DNA of 64,000 bases from the NCBI GenBank assembly GCA_012842085.1, contig DUTM01000010.1, positions 39,607-103,606 of the forward strand, in the 5' to 3' direction. This DNA comes from Mycobacteriales bacterium. Lineage in GTDB: Bacteria; Actinomycetota; Actinomycetes; Mycobacteriales; Mycobacteriaceae. Below are positions 10,053-18,754 of this stretch, piece after piece. The translations under genes were made by a program, and so were the position numbers. How positions within the stretch are numbered: position 1 is the stretch's first letter; the number at the start of each line of letters is the position of its first letter. A model generated the notes under the pieces. That model was not told the origin of the DNA and ran no database searches. It worked only from the letters and a program-made list of their open reading frames with translations.

Positions 10053-11429
10053 ATGTCTCCAACCGGCCGTATCGTCATTAGCGCAGTACTAAGCCTCACG
10101 CTGCTGAGCCAAATGGGAGTGCCAACTGCTCGTGCTGAAGTTTATATGCCTCCCACAGTGAATTCGTCGGCTCTTCCCAACGGCGGTATTACTGAAAAAA
10201 CCAAAAAGACTGTTCCCTGCAACAGCCCGGCAACCAGCGACAATATTGAGAAAAATAAGCGCCAACAGCAGTTTCGGCCCCTCATCAATGCCCGCCCCGT
10301 GTGGTCCACCACCCAAGGGGAAGGCCAAACTGTCGCAATCATCGACACCGGGATCAACCCGCACCCTCGTCTCAAAAACTTGGAAGGACTCGCGGACTTT
10401 AACGCCGATCGCGGGCTTAATGATTGCGACCAGCATGGCAGCCTGGTTGCGGCTATTTTGGCCGCCCAACCGCAAGAGGATGGTTTTGCGGGTGTCGCTC
10501 CCGGAGTGAGAATTCTTTCCATCCGTCAAACATCTAGCCATTACGGAATATTAAAAGATCCGTTTGAAGGCCGTGAACGGCGCCTACCGCCCGGTGTTCG
10601 CCACCCCGAACCCCAGCTAGAAGGTAATCCTGGAAATGTTATTACGCTCGCGAAAGCGGTACGGATAGCAGCCGACGCAGGTGCCACGGTCATCAATATT
10701 TCCCAGGCCGCCTGCCGTCCCCGCGGGCACTCATTGGGAGATGAGGCTCTTGGTGCCGCCATTAGCTATGCGGTACAGGTGAAAGACATTGTGGTGGTCA
10801 CTGCTGCTGGAAACTTAGTGGACGAGTGCCGCGACCAAAACGAAATCATGCCACTCACCACCGCTTCCATTCCGCAGGAAAAAGTCAAGACTATTGTCAG
10901 CCCGGCATATTTCGACAACTTGGTGCTCACCGTAGGATCAGTGGCACAAGATGGCAGTCCCTCTGATTTCTCCATAGCTGGCCCGTGGGTGGATGTTGTT
11001 GCCCCCGGCGAAGGGATAGTGTCTCTAGGGCCGAGAGGTTTAGTGGACGCAGTCCAAGACGACAAAGGAAACCGCGGTGATCTCCAAGGCACCAGTTTTG
11101 CGACGCCTTTTGTTTCCGGTGTGGTCGCCTTGGTTCGTGCCAAGCACCCCGACTGGAGTGCGCAGCAAGTCATGGATCAAATTAAAGAAACCGCGCGTCC
11201 CCTCTCCGGTGGACGCAACACCCAAGTGGGCTACGGCCTGGTAGATCCCATTGCTGCCGTCAACTCCACCCCCAAGGCACGTGCTGCTGCGGGGGCCGGA
11301 ATTCCCTTCCGCGACTACCAAGAAAAACAACCGAGCATTATTTTCGGTGGCATTCTTATTGGCATCGTAGTGGTTGCAGCTGGCGGAGTTCTTGTCTGGT
11401 GGGTCCGGCGCAACCGCCGTCTTAACTAA
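10053..11429 (+). CDS. mycP: Mycosin, ESX-4 subtilisin-like serine protease
   Basis: Membrane-anchored S8 protease that caps and stabilises the ESX membrane complex on the outer face. It has a signal peptide ending near ARAEV. The catalytic triad motifs are IIDTG (Asp near 97), DQHGS (His near 128) and GTSFATP (Ser near 348). One C-terminal transmembrane helix (GGILIGIVVVAAGG) and a short basic tail follow. A GTG at 10044 directly after the eccD stop is an alternative start; ATG 10053 has a weak AGG at suitable spacing. The 3' end overlaps convergent eccB by 4 bp. Confidence 0.94.
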   Translation: MSPTGRIVISAVLSLTLLSQMGVPTARAEVYMPPTVNSSALPNGGITEKTKKTVPCNSPATSDNIEKNKRQQQFRPLINARPVWSTTQGEGQTVAIIDTGINPHPRLKNLEGLADFNADRGLNDCDQHGSLVAAILAAQPQEDGFAGVAPGVRILSIRQTSSHYGILKDPFEGRERRLPPGVRHPEPQLEGNPGNVITLAKAVRIAADAGATVINISQAACRPRGHSLGDEALGAAISYAVQVKDIVVVTAAGNLVDECRDQNEIMPLTTASIPQEKVKTIVSPAYFDNLVLTVGSVAQDGSPSDFSIAGPWVDVVAPGEGIVSLGPRGLVDAVQDDKGNRGDLQGTSFATPFVSGVVALVRAKHPDWSAQQVMDQIKETARPLSGGRNTQVGYGLVDPIAAVNSTPKARAAAGAGIPFRDYQEKQPSIIFGGILIGIVVVAAGGVLVWWVRRNRRLN

Positions 11430-12577
11430 ACCTTCTCCTCCGCCACCAGATATGGACCAGTGCTGAGTTCTGCAATCATGGCCCACGGCATGGGCATAGT
11501 TTCGGTGCCTACCCCCAGCACATCCAGCATGTCTCGGCGGGTGCCGTAGCGGATACCGTCATCCCCCACCAACCACAGGTCAACCTGCTCAGACTGGTCG
11601 GATTCTTCCTTGTCAACAGGGGACTGCACAGTGCCGCCACCCACTAATGGGGCGGCATATCCCAGCACAGCGCGCCGGCCTAGCAGAAGGAAAGCATCCA
11701 CCTTGTCGCCGTCGTCATCCTGTTGGGAAAGATCAGTTGCCTGGCGCCACTGCTCATTCAAATTGCCGCTTTCCAAAGTAAGCGTAGGTTCTCCAGAACC
11801 CTTCTCCACTCTCCACACAGCGCAAAGGGAGGTAGCACCAGTGTCCACTGGCCAATGATTGAGCCGGGTGGGTGGCATGTCCACTAGGGAATTGAGGAGA
11901 GCTGCAGACACCATACGGGCACCATGATCCAAAGCATCATCGCGCTTCACACCGGTGACGCGGCGCCGCTGCCCATTGGAAAGGAACCAAACATCGTCGT
12001 TATGAACCGCTAGCACAGTAGTTTTTTGCAGCTGGTCCAGGGAAGATTTTTCGGTAGCGGCAACCAGCATGGTAGAGCGCACTTTAAAGAAACGGTCCGT
12101 GGTGGGCTCAGCATAGTCGCACATGGCCCAGGCAACCCCGGCGTCTTCCAGACGGCCAGCATGTGCGGGAAGAGCACGCGGCCCCTGCGCAATACCAAGC
12201 GGAATGCCCTGCGCCAGACCCTCAATATCTTTATCCGTGACCACGGACGGTTTAGCAGCGGTGCCTAGCACCAGCCGGGCGGCGGCTAACCCAGATACGG
12301 GGTGTAGCCGCTCCTCCTGCTGAACATACATTTGTCCAGAATCTCGCGAAAGTACCAGGTCACTCTTGGCGACAGCGTGGCGGGGTGAAATGGCGGCAAT
12401 AACGCCGATCACCACAAGCACCAAAGCGGTTAAACCTAAGCCGATATAGAGTGCTCGCGAACGACGGGGCTTAATTTCTTCTTCCCACTTCCACTGCTCG
12501 TCCGGCATCCCTTCCAAAAGGTGCTTCATGACGTAGCTGTAGGCATTCATGCGTGCTCGTGATTGTTCAGTTCCCAT
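11426..12577 (-). CDS. eccB: ESX-4 core component EccB, short form
   Basis: EccB carries one N-terminal transmembrane helix and a periplasmic repeat domain that joins the ESX membrane complex. Here the helix is at about residues 48-68 (LGLTALVLVVIGVIAAI), after a cytoplasmic helix with SRARMNAYSY. The family segment V-L-S-R-D-S-G-Q-M-Y-V followed by LHPVSGLAAARLVLG is clear. At 383 aa it is about 90-100 residues shorter than typical EccB (~470-500), with both ends intact and no frameshift seen. The shortening is therefore probably loss of periplasmic repeat elements. Confidence 0.88.
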   Translation of the reverse strand: MGTEQSRARMNAYSYVMKHLLEGMPDEQWKWEEEIKPRRSRALYIGLGLTALVLVVIGVIAAISPRHAVAKSDLVLSRDSGQMYVQQEERLHPVSGLAAARLVLGTAAKPSVVTDKDIEGLAQGIPLGIAQGPRALPAHAGRLEDAGVAWAMCDYAEPTTDRFFKVRSTMLVAATEKSSLDQLQKTTVLAVHNDDVWFLSNGQRRRVTGVKRDDALDHGARMVSAALLNSLVDMPPTRLNHWPVDTGATSLCAVWRVEKGSGEPTLTLESGNLNEQWRQATDLSQQDDDGDKVDAFLLLGRRAVLGYAAPLVGGGTVQSPVDKEESDQSEQVDLWLVGDDGIRYGTRRDMLDVLGVGTETMPMPWAMIAELSTGPYLVAEEKV

Positions 12578-12717
12578 AAATGTAGCTTCCCCAAAAAATT
12601 ACCGATGAACGTACGATACCGGGGTAAAGGAAAGTTGTGTGCTGCTACTTTTCGCACCGTAGCGGCCATACGCGCTTTTCGCCCCAATTAAAGTTTTGAG
12701 ATCTCGGAAAAGACTCC

Positions 12718-13866
12718 ATGCCGCACATACCTCAACTGGACAACACGGGCTTTGCTTTGCAGCTCAATCCGCAAAAAGACTATCCCCAGCTCTATACGGT
12801 TTCCCAAGAGCTGCAGCATATTTTGCAGACCACTCCAGGCAGTATGCTCACTATTCTGACTACGGTTGATAAGCGCCATTATGGATTGGCCAATAGCCCC
12901 CAGCAAGTGGAATGGCCGGAACAAAAAGTAATGATCGTCATGAGCTATCCGGATTTGGGACACACTGACACCCAAAGTGGCGCAGATCTGGACTCGATTC
13001 TTATGTGGGCGGGGCATGCGGCAGTGGGCGCAATGCCACTTTCTGTGGACAAAGCTCTGGAATTGGCGCGCGTGTGGGAAGCCAAGGGACAATTTGTGCC
13101 CATCCCGCAAAATTTTTCGGGCAGCTATCTGTGCGGCAGTACCGCCACCGCGATGAGTGGGGAAGACAATTTAGTGATCTCCAACCGAGTGTGGTGGTCG
13201 GTGGAGCACCAGAGTTTTATGGTGACGGAGGCCTACTGCTTGGATCCGAAATCCCTGAACGGCCAAGAAACAGCTCCACTGGAAACCCGGCACCACATCC
13301 TCACCCACTACTACCCTTGTCCGCACTGGAGCTTGCCGGTACCCACCGCCAGTATTTTGTTGGGTATGGACCAGAACGACGAGGTCGCCCTATTGAATCT
13401 GCGGCAAGGCCACCGGGTGGCGTTCATTAACGCCCAGGATCCTGACGGCAATTGGCATCCCCTCTTCCACGACATGTGCTTCCGTTCCCAACAATCCGGT
13501 CTGCGATCCTATATTGCGACACACCGCCCCAATCCGTGGATTGCGCTTCGCAACCAGCTGGGACGCCACAAAATCACCTTCATTGAAGAGGCCTCCGAGG
13601 ATCCCCAACCCCGTCAGCTGCTGCTCTGGGACTACCATGATTTGCCCACCAACACGCTAGTAAACCGCTATTCGCAGGTGGGTAGCGTGGTGTGGACACA
13701 GGCCCACAGTTTGAAGCAGGCAGCACCGCTTTTCCCCAACTATGTGGTGGAGTGCCACTGGCCGCAGACTGCTGAGCAGCATCCCGAAAGCTACCTGGGG
13801 ACATTAATTGCGGATGGGAAGACCAGGGTTATTCACGCGATCCGCGAATCCCAAACTGTCTACTAA
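12718..13866 (+). CDS. Unrecognised 382-aa cytoplasmic protein beside ESX-4
   Basis: I do not recognise a family. There is no signal peptide or membrane segment; the composition is balanced and the frame is intact from ATG 12718. The upstream GGAAAAG is a weak ribosome site. The C-terminal half has a pattern reminiscent of an FtsK/EccC-type RecA fold without a P-loop: ILLGMDQNDEVALLNL, a Walker-B-like strand LLLWDYHD, then SVVWTQAHSL. This resemblance was judged by eye only. It is divergent from eccB (140 bp apart) and convergent with the GH20 gene (6 bp apart), so a role linked to ESX-4 is possible but unproven. Confidence 0.75.
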   Translation: MPHIPQLDNTGFALQLNPQKDYPQLYTVSQELQHILQTTPGSMLTILTTVDKRHYGLANSPQQVEWPEQKVMIVMSYPDLGHTDTQSGADLDSILMWAGHAAVGAMPLSVDKALELARVWEAKGQFVPIPQNFSGSYLCGSTATAMSGEDNLVISNRVWWSVEHQSFMVTEAYCLDPKSLNGQETAPLETRHHILTHYYPCPHWSLPVPTASILLGMDQNDEVALLNLRQGHRVAFINAQDPDGNWHPLFHDMCFRSQQSGLRSYIATHRPNPWIALRNQLGRHKITFIEEASEDPQPRQLLLWDYHDLPTNTLVNRYSQVGSVVWTQAHSLKQAAPLFPNYVVECHWPQTAEQHPESYLGTLIADGKTRVIHAIRESQTVY

Positions 13867-13872
13867 AACCAG

Positions 13873-15618
13873 TTAGCTTAGGTTCACTCTAGTAATGGGG
13901 TTCACCCAACTAAGAGGGTCCCCCACCGCAGCCAGATTCTTGCGGAACAGCAAGTAACAGCTGTCTGGATCTTCCTTCCACATGCGGGCGGCGGCAGCAG
14001 CTAGGCGTGGATAGATATCTGCTGAGACTTCCTGTTCGGTCGCCACATTTGGGTAATCCGCCCAGATGGAGAAAGCCGCACCCGTAATCCACTGGGGTGT
14101 CGGAAGTGGGTAACGGTTCTGCTCCTCCTGCGGATGAAGCCGCGTAATGCCCGTTCGGTTCGGGAACACCCCCACATTCCAAAGATAGATTTTGAGTGGA
14201 CTGGGTTTAATGAAGTAGGCCTTTCCGGGTTTGGTCAAGACGTAATAGAGAACGTCACCATTGAAGTTGATGAGCTTGTGCCCGTGCTGACGGATCCGCT
14301 CCGTCGACACCCAGGTTTTAAACCAGCGCGACCAATAAGTGATGGTGACACGCGCGTCGAGGGTTTCGGTAACACCCTCCCAGTAGAGGGCATCATTCCA
14401 TGCCCGCACATTGGTTTTGCCTTTGCTGTGCAAATAGTGTGCCAGCTCGTTCAGGAAATAGGTGTAGCCATCTAGGATATTGGCCTTTTCGCCGGCCTGC
14501 GCATGATCCTGGGCGTACTTCAGAAGCTGGGGGAACCGCTCCCCCATTTCAGTGATGCTGCTTTCCAGGTCGAATACTTCGTCACCACCCATGTGCCATT
14601 TTGTGGAGGGGAAAAGCTCCGCGTATTCATCAATGAGCGCCTTCACCATGGCCACAGCTTCCGGATTGGAATAGTCGAGGATGCGTTTTCCTTCCGGGGT
14701 TTGGGAGGCTCGGAAGTGCGGGAAGTGGTTAAGGATAGCTTCCATGTGGCCGGGCATATCGAATGCGGGAATTATCTCCACATAGTGGTCTTTAGCGAAC
14801 TGAATAAGCTCCCTGAGCTCCGCTTTGGTGAGGTGCTGCTGCGACACAATATGGGGGTAAATATCGGATTCCAGGCGGTAGCCCTCATTTTCTGAGAAGT
14901 GATATTGCAGCTGGTTCATTTTCAGGTAGCTCATACGGCGTATCTGGTTTTTGAACCACTCTAAAGAAAAATATTTCCGCCCCGCATCCACGTGCAGGAT
15001 CCGATCCGGCTTCGTCGCCCAATCTGTCACTAGGCCACTTGGCAACTGCTTCCCGGATTTGAGTGCCTGCACAATGCTGCGGGTAGCGTAGAACAATCCT
15101 TGCGGAGTGTAGGCGGTGGCGGTGACGGTATCAGTAATACCGAGGCTGTACGCGGAATCGCGGTAGTCCCGAGATGCTCCCATCACTGGTCCAAGTTGGA
15201 GCACAATGTCGCCCGGACGGGGCAGATACCAAAACCCTGCCACCACTTTAATGTTGGTGGTGCCGACGGCAGCTCCGGCGGCGTGAACTAGCTCGTCGCT
15301 AAAGCGTTCAGCGTCCTTTTTTACTTGCGCACGCTGATGCAAGGGAACTTTCACAATAATGCGACTGGATTCGCGCAGTTCGAAAGTATTATTCGAGACA
15401 TTCCCCGGCAAGGTTTGAAATTTTTGTACCTCCGGGACGATGTCCAGCCGGGTGGTGGGTTTGGTAGCAGGAAAAACTCTGGAACCCGTTGAGTTTATGG
15501 GAGCTGTGGCTATGGGGTCTGCTACTGCAGGTTGAAGGGTTGTCGCCACCAACATGAGGGCACTAAACAGTGCAAGGGTGAAGGTGGTGAACTTGGATGT
15601 GCGCCGAAAACCAGTCAT
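13873..15618 (-). CDS. Secreted GH20 beta-N-acetylhexosaminidase
   Basis: Hydrolyses terminal GlcNAc or GalNAc residues outside the cell, probably from host glycans or cell-wall material. A signal peptide (TLALFSALMLVATTLQPAVADP) is followed by the GH20 N-terminal alpha/beta domain. The TIM barrel carries the signature WHMGGDEVFD near residue 340, with the catalytic Asp-Glu pair intact. FNGDVLYYVL and the late Trp-rich segment are also GH20-like. 581 aa is normal. The start lies 9 bases after the truA stop without a clear ribosome site, and a three-codon mini-ORF (15615-15626) overlaps its ATG, suggesting translational reinitiation. Substrate is unknown. Confidence 0.93.
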   Translation of the reverse strand: MTGFRRTSKFTTFTLALFSALMLVATTLQPAVADPIATAPINSTGSRVFPATKPTTRLDIVPEVQKFQTLPGNVSNNTFELRESSRIIVKVPLHQRAQVKKDAERFSDELVHAAGAAVGTTNIKVVAGFWYLPRPGDIVLQLGPVMGASRDYRDSAYSLGITDTVTATAYTPQGLFYATRSIVQALKSGKQLPSGLVTDWATKPDRILHVDAGRKYFSLEWFKNQIRRMSYLKMNQLQYHFSENEGYRLESDIYPHIVSQQHLTKAELRELIQFAKDHYVEIIPAFDMPGHMEAILNHFPHFRASQTPEGKRILDYSNPEAVAMVKALIDEYAELFPSTKWHMGGDEVFDLESSITEMGERFPQLLKYAQDHAQAGEKANILDGYTYFLNELAHYLHSKGKTNVRAWNDALYWEGVTETLDARVTITYWSRWFKTWVSTERIRQHGHKLINFNGDVLYYVLTKPGKAYFIKPSPLKIYLWNVGVFPNRTGITRLHPQEEQNRYPLPTPQWITGAAFSIWADYPNVATEQEVSADIYPRLAAAAARMWKEDPDSCYLLFRKNLAAVGDPLSWVNPITRVNLS

Positions 15619-15627
15619 GGTTTCATG

Positions 15628-16509
15628 CTACGGTTTTTCATCAACCTCATGGGCACTTCGCACATCGCGAGTTTTCTGCTGCCTCTCCCCTAGCTCCTCC
15701 AATGGAGGATAATCCACCTGGTACAGGCATAGGCCGCGTGCTTCCGCGACCGGTACTTGCGGGTCACGCTTCTCGGCCCCTAAAAGACTGGCCGGCCAGT
15801 CCACCGGTTTGCGTCCGTCACCCACTAAAAACATGGCCCCAACTAGGCTGCGCACCATCGACCAGCAGAATGCATCGGCGGTGACGAAAGCCTCCAACAC
15901 CGGCCCCATTGGTTCTTCCGAAACTGCCCAGTCGAAGCGCTGCAGTTCCCGGATGGTGGTGCCGCCCTCACGGTGCTTACAGAAGGCGCCAAAATTATTG
16001 AGTCCCAATAACTTTTGTGATGCTTCCTGCATATCATCCACATTTAGGGGCCGGAACCAGTGGGCGGTGTCGCGTGCCCGCAGAGGGTTTGGGCCCGCCG
16101 GATTATTGGCGACCCGATAAACATAGTGGCGACGCAGCGCCGAAAACCTGGCGTCGAAAGTTTCCGGAACTTCCTGCACGCTGGTGACGGTGACGTCGTG
16201 GGGAAGGAGACGCGCTAGGCGGCGCACCAGTCGCTGCGGATTGTTTTGAATAGACCTGGTGTCGAGGGTGGAGCGGGGAACATCCACGTGAGCGACCTGC
16301 CCGGTGGCGTGCACTCCGGCATCGGTGCGTCCCGCAACGGTGAGTTGGAGGGACGTTTGCAGAATGGTTTGGAGCGCACGGGTTACTTCCCCGCACACTG
16401 TGCGTTGGGTGGTCTGCATTGCCCAGCCTGAAAAATCCGTACCGTCGTAGGCAATGTCTAGCCGCAAACGTAGGGAATCAGGAAAGAGAGCAGTGTTCTC
16501 GTGATCCAC
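15628..16509 (-). CDS. truA: tRNA pseudouridine(38-40) synthase
   Basis: Isomerises uridines 38-40 in the tRNA anticodon stem. The catalytic Asp is in AGRTDAGVHATGQVAH near residue 60. The RNA-binding core (DIAYDGTDFSGWA) and the C-terminal V-R-S-L-V-G-A-M-F segment are typical. 293 aa is slightly long, with a charged C-terminal tail. It is downstream of rplQ and rpoA as in other actinobacteria, but separated from rplQ by two inserted genes and a terminator, so it needs its own promoter between 16510 and 16571. Confidence 0.95.
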   Translation of the reverse strand: MDHENTALFPDSLRLRLDIAYDGTDFSGWAMQTTQRTVCGEVTRALQTILQTSLQLTVAGRTDAGVHATGQVAHVDVPRSTLDTRSIQNNPQRLVRRLARLLPHDVTVTSVQEVPETFDARFSALRRHYVYRVANNPAGPNPLRARDTAHWFRPLNVDDMQEASQKLLGLNNFGAFCKHREGGTTIRELQRFDWAVSEEPMGPVLEAFVTADAFCWSMVRSLVGAMFLVGDGRKPVDWPASLLGAEKRDPQVPVAEARGLCLYQVDYPPLEELGERQQKTRDVRSAHEVDEKP

Positions 16510-16571
16510 AGGTTAATCCTCTCCAGGTGTTTCACTAGTTCCAGTCTAGAGGGGGTGTTGAGCCTAAATAA

Positions 16572-16617
16572 AAACCTTCACCTCGACCATTTGTGACCCA
16601 GTGCGAGGTGAAGGTTT
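16572..16617 (-). terminator. Strong terminator upstream of truA
   Basis: Perfect 14-bp stem AAACCTTCACCTCG with its complement and an 18-nt loop, running into TTTTTATTT on the minus strand. It ends transcription from the 60-aa gene before truA. Confidence 0.85.
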
Positions 16618-16651
16618 AGTCAATTGTGTATCTAGTTGCGGATTGTGAATC

Positions 16652-16834
16652 TTAAAGGCTGGTGCGGTATGCACCTGGTTTGTCTGCTTCTAGCGGTTTG
16701 GTCGGGGAACGTTTCAAACCGCGGTATTGCATCACAGGAGATTCCGGATCAACCTTTTCAACCAAAGTCCAAGCAATGAGAGCCAAAGCGACTGTCAGCC
16801 ATGTCGCTTTCCGGCCTGCTTTTTTCTGTGCCAT
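16652..16834 (-). CDS. Small single-pass membrane protein sharing a module with its neighbour
   Basis: 60-aa protein with a basic N-terminus (MAQKKAGRKA), one transmembrane helix (WLTVALALIAWTLVEK) and a conserved tail with [22 protein letters not shown] and AYRT. The tail is almost identical to residues ~362-393 of the Lys/Ala-rich protein encoded just upstream, so the two arose by partial duplication. GAAGGAA precedes ATG 16834. It lies between two terminators and is probably monocistronic. Function is unknown; the shared tail suggests a common partner. Confidence 0.8.
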   Translation of the reverse strand: MAQKKAGRKATWLTVALALIAWTLVEKVDPESPVMQYRGLKRSPTKPLEADKPGAYRTSL

Positions 16835-16989
16835 AAAAGTTCCTTCCGTCAGGTGTTTATATGTCGGATATTACTGCGAAATCTGGGTTTCCGAGGGTAA
16901 ATGACAAGCAAAAACAGGGAACCGTATTCGTTAGCTCTCAAGAGATTTGAAAGTCCTGATAGATCCCTGAGGGGATAGGAAATTAGTGA

Positions 16990-17031
16990 GGGAGAGCACA
17001 CCGCAAGCTGTCCAGCTGGGTGTGCTCTCCC
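16990..17031 (-). terminator. Terminator after the Lys/Ala-rich gene
   Basis: Perfect 13-bp stem GGGAGAGCACACC and its complement with a 16-nt loop, 36 bases past the stop codon. The minus-strand tail is TCACTAATTT; the plus-strand tail is TTTCC, so it could work in either direction. Confidence 0.7.
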
Positions 17032-17067
17032 TTTCCTCTGAAGACCTCAACAGAGGGTTGTGCTTAT

Positions 17068-18561
17068 TTAGTTTTTAGGTTTACGGTAGCCCTCGGCTTG
17101 CGCGTCCTCTTCGGTAGCAAACCAGACTTCCGCAATGGTCTGCTTATAGTGGCGGGATCCCGGGACATGGTAAAGCATGGAGTCCGCATTGCCCTTAATG
17201 GGGTAGCCTTCCGGAGCTTCGTGTGGATCCTCTAATGGCGCATGCCACCCTTCCTTTTCCGCAGCTGGCTCTTCAGCTTTGTCGTCTTCTTGAGCAGCCG
17301 GAACCTGGGCCGCTAGCGGGGTGATGGTGGGCGGTTCAGCCGGAGCATCCTCCGCGACCTGTTCCGGTGCGGGACGAGTAGTGCGGTAGGCGTAGGGCTC
17401 ATCGGCTTCCAAGGGCTTGGTGGGAGACCGCTTGATTCCCCGGTAACGCATTACCGGCGATTCGGGATCCACCTTTTCGTACAGGACGAGGCCAACCAAA
17501 GCGGTACCTAGTGCAAAAAGGATAGCGTTGCGGACAGAGGTGTCCTTCTTCTTTTTGGCATCCTTCTTGGCTTTCTTGTCCGCTTTCTTGGCGGCCTTCT
17601 TCGCCTTCTTGGCAGCTTTATCTGCCTTCTTATCTACCTTCTTGTCGGCCTTCTTGGCAGCCTTCTCAGTCTTGTCTGCGACCTTTTCGGCCTTGTCGTC
17701 GGCCTTCTTGGCTACCTTTGGAGCTTCTTTAGCTACAGCTTTAGCAGTTTTGTTGACGGCGCCGGAGGCTTTATCAACTAGTCCTTCAGCGGACTCCTGC
17801 ACGGATTTAGCTTCCTTCTTGGCAGCCTTAGCGGCCTTCTTGGCGGTCTTTTTAGCCGCCTTGGTGAGGACCTTTCCGGCATCCTCTAGACTGTCAGCTT
17901 GTGCCACACCAGCAACCGGCACCGCAGCCGCTACCGCAGCGGCAGCTTTACCAGCCTTTTTGACTGTTTTATCCTTCAGCTCTTTGGTGTCCTCAACCAG
18001 ATCACCAGCTTTGTCGAGCGCAGCATCTTTCATGTCTTTAGCTGCGTCAACGGCATCCCCGGTCAGCTCCTTGAGGTTGGCGTTAGCGTCCGCAAGAGCA
18101 TCCTCCAGCTTCTGAGAAGTACTTGCGGCCTTCTTTTCTGCCTTGTCTTTGGCCTTGGCGAACTTGTTGGCCTGTTTGGCGGCTTTCTTTTCCGCCTTCT
18201 TGGCGACTTTGTCAGCCTTCTTTTCGGCCTTTTCGGCCGTTACTTTTTCGGCCTTCTTGGCTTTGTTAGCTAATTGTTCAGCTTTTTTAGCAGCCTTCTT
18301 CTCCGCTTTGTCCTTCGCCTTGGCGAGTTGAGCAGCGCGTTTCTTGGCTTTCTTTTCGGCCTTCTTCGCTAACTTGGCGGCTTTCTTTTCCGCCTTCTTA
18401 CGTGCCTTCTCGGCAGCCTTCTCAAGGTCGGCAGCCTTCTTGGCAGCTAGCTTTTCTGCTTTTTTGGCAGCCTTCTCGGCGGCTTTAGCAGTTTGCTTGG
18501 CGGTTTTATCTGCCAGCTTTTTAGCCTTTTTGGCCTCTGCAGCCAAATCGTCTTGCGCCAT
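17068..18561 (-). CDS. Lys/Ala-repeat membrane protein with C-terminal sunset domain
   Basis: 497-aa protein of unknown function. Residues 1-341 are low-complexity KKA/AEK-type repeats resembling histone H1 tails or the HupB C-terminus, broken near the centre by a hydrophobic Ala/Val stretch ([16 protein letters not shown]). A transmembrane helix lies at about 344-361, followed by the VDPESPVM and [11 protein letters not shown] module. An acidic linker leads to a C-terminal ~60-residue sunset domain ([25 protein letters not shown]), the type also found on actinobacterial L17. ATG 18561 has GAGGAG 9-10 bases upstream; an upstream in-frame extension is rejected. The basic part probably binds nucleic acid or acidic polymers (inference). 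Confidence 0.85.
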   Translation of the reverse strand: MAQDDLAAEAKKAKKLADKTAKQTAKAAEKAAKKAEKLAAKKAADLEKAAEKARKKAEKKAAKLAKKAEKKAKKRAAQLAKAKDKAEKKAAKKAEQLANKAKKAEKVTAEKAEKKADKVAKKAEKKAAKQANKFAKAKDKAEKKAASTSQKLEDALADANANLKELTGDAVDAAKDMKDAALDKAGDLVEDTKELKDKTVKKAGKAAAAVAAAVPVAGVAQADSLEDAGKVLTKAAKKTAKKAAKAAKKEAKSVQESAEGLVDKASGAVNKTAKAVAKEAPKVAKKADDKAEKVADKTEKAAKKADKKVDKKADKAAKKAKKAAKKADKKAKKDAKKKKDTSVRNAILFALGTALVGLVLYEKVDPESPVMRYRGIKRSPTKPLEADEPYAYRTTRPAPEQVAEDAPAEPPTITPLAAQVPAAQEDDKAEEPAAEKEGWHAPLEDPHEAPEGYPIKGNADSMLYHVPGSRHYKQTIAEVWFATEEDAQAEGYRKPKN

Positions 18562-18679
18562 ATTTATCGTCTCCTCTATTGAGTCTTCTCTATATGCTGA
18601 TACTACCCACCGCATAGTTTGCTCACAGCCGATTAGGAAATGTTGTCTTCCACTTTTCCTGCAAATCTTTATAAGAGAA

Positions 18680-18716
18680 AACTGTCCCCCGCTAGCCAAG
18701 CTAACGGGGGACAGTT
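18680..18716 (-). terminator. Terminator downstream of rplQ
   Basis: 17-bp stem with one mismatch built on AACTGTCCCCCG and CGGGGGACAGTT, with a 3-nt loop, followed by TTTTCTCTTAT on the minus strand. It ends the infA to rplQ unit. Confidence 0.85.
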
Positions 18717-18754
18717 GAGACTTTAAGCGACGTTGTTCGCTAGTGGTCCATCAC

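Noticed and set aside
17528..18331. Plus-strand frames with very hydrophobic Phe/Leu/Ala-rich repeats that look like membrane proteins
   Set aside because: They are the antisense image of the Lys/Ala repeat codons; no ribosome site or conserved motif.
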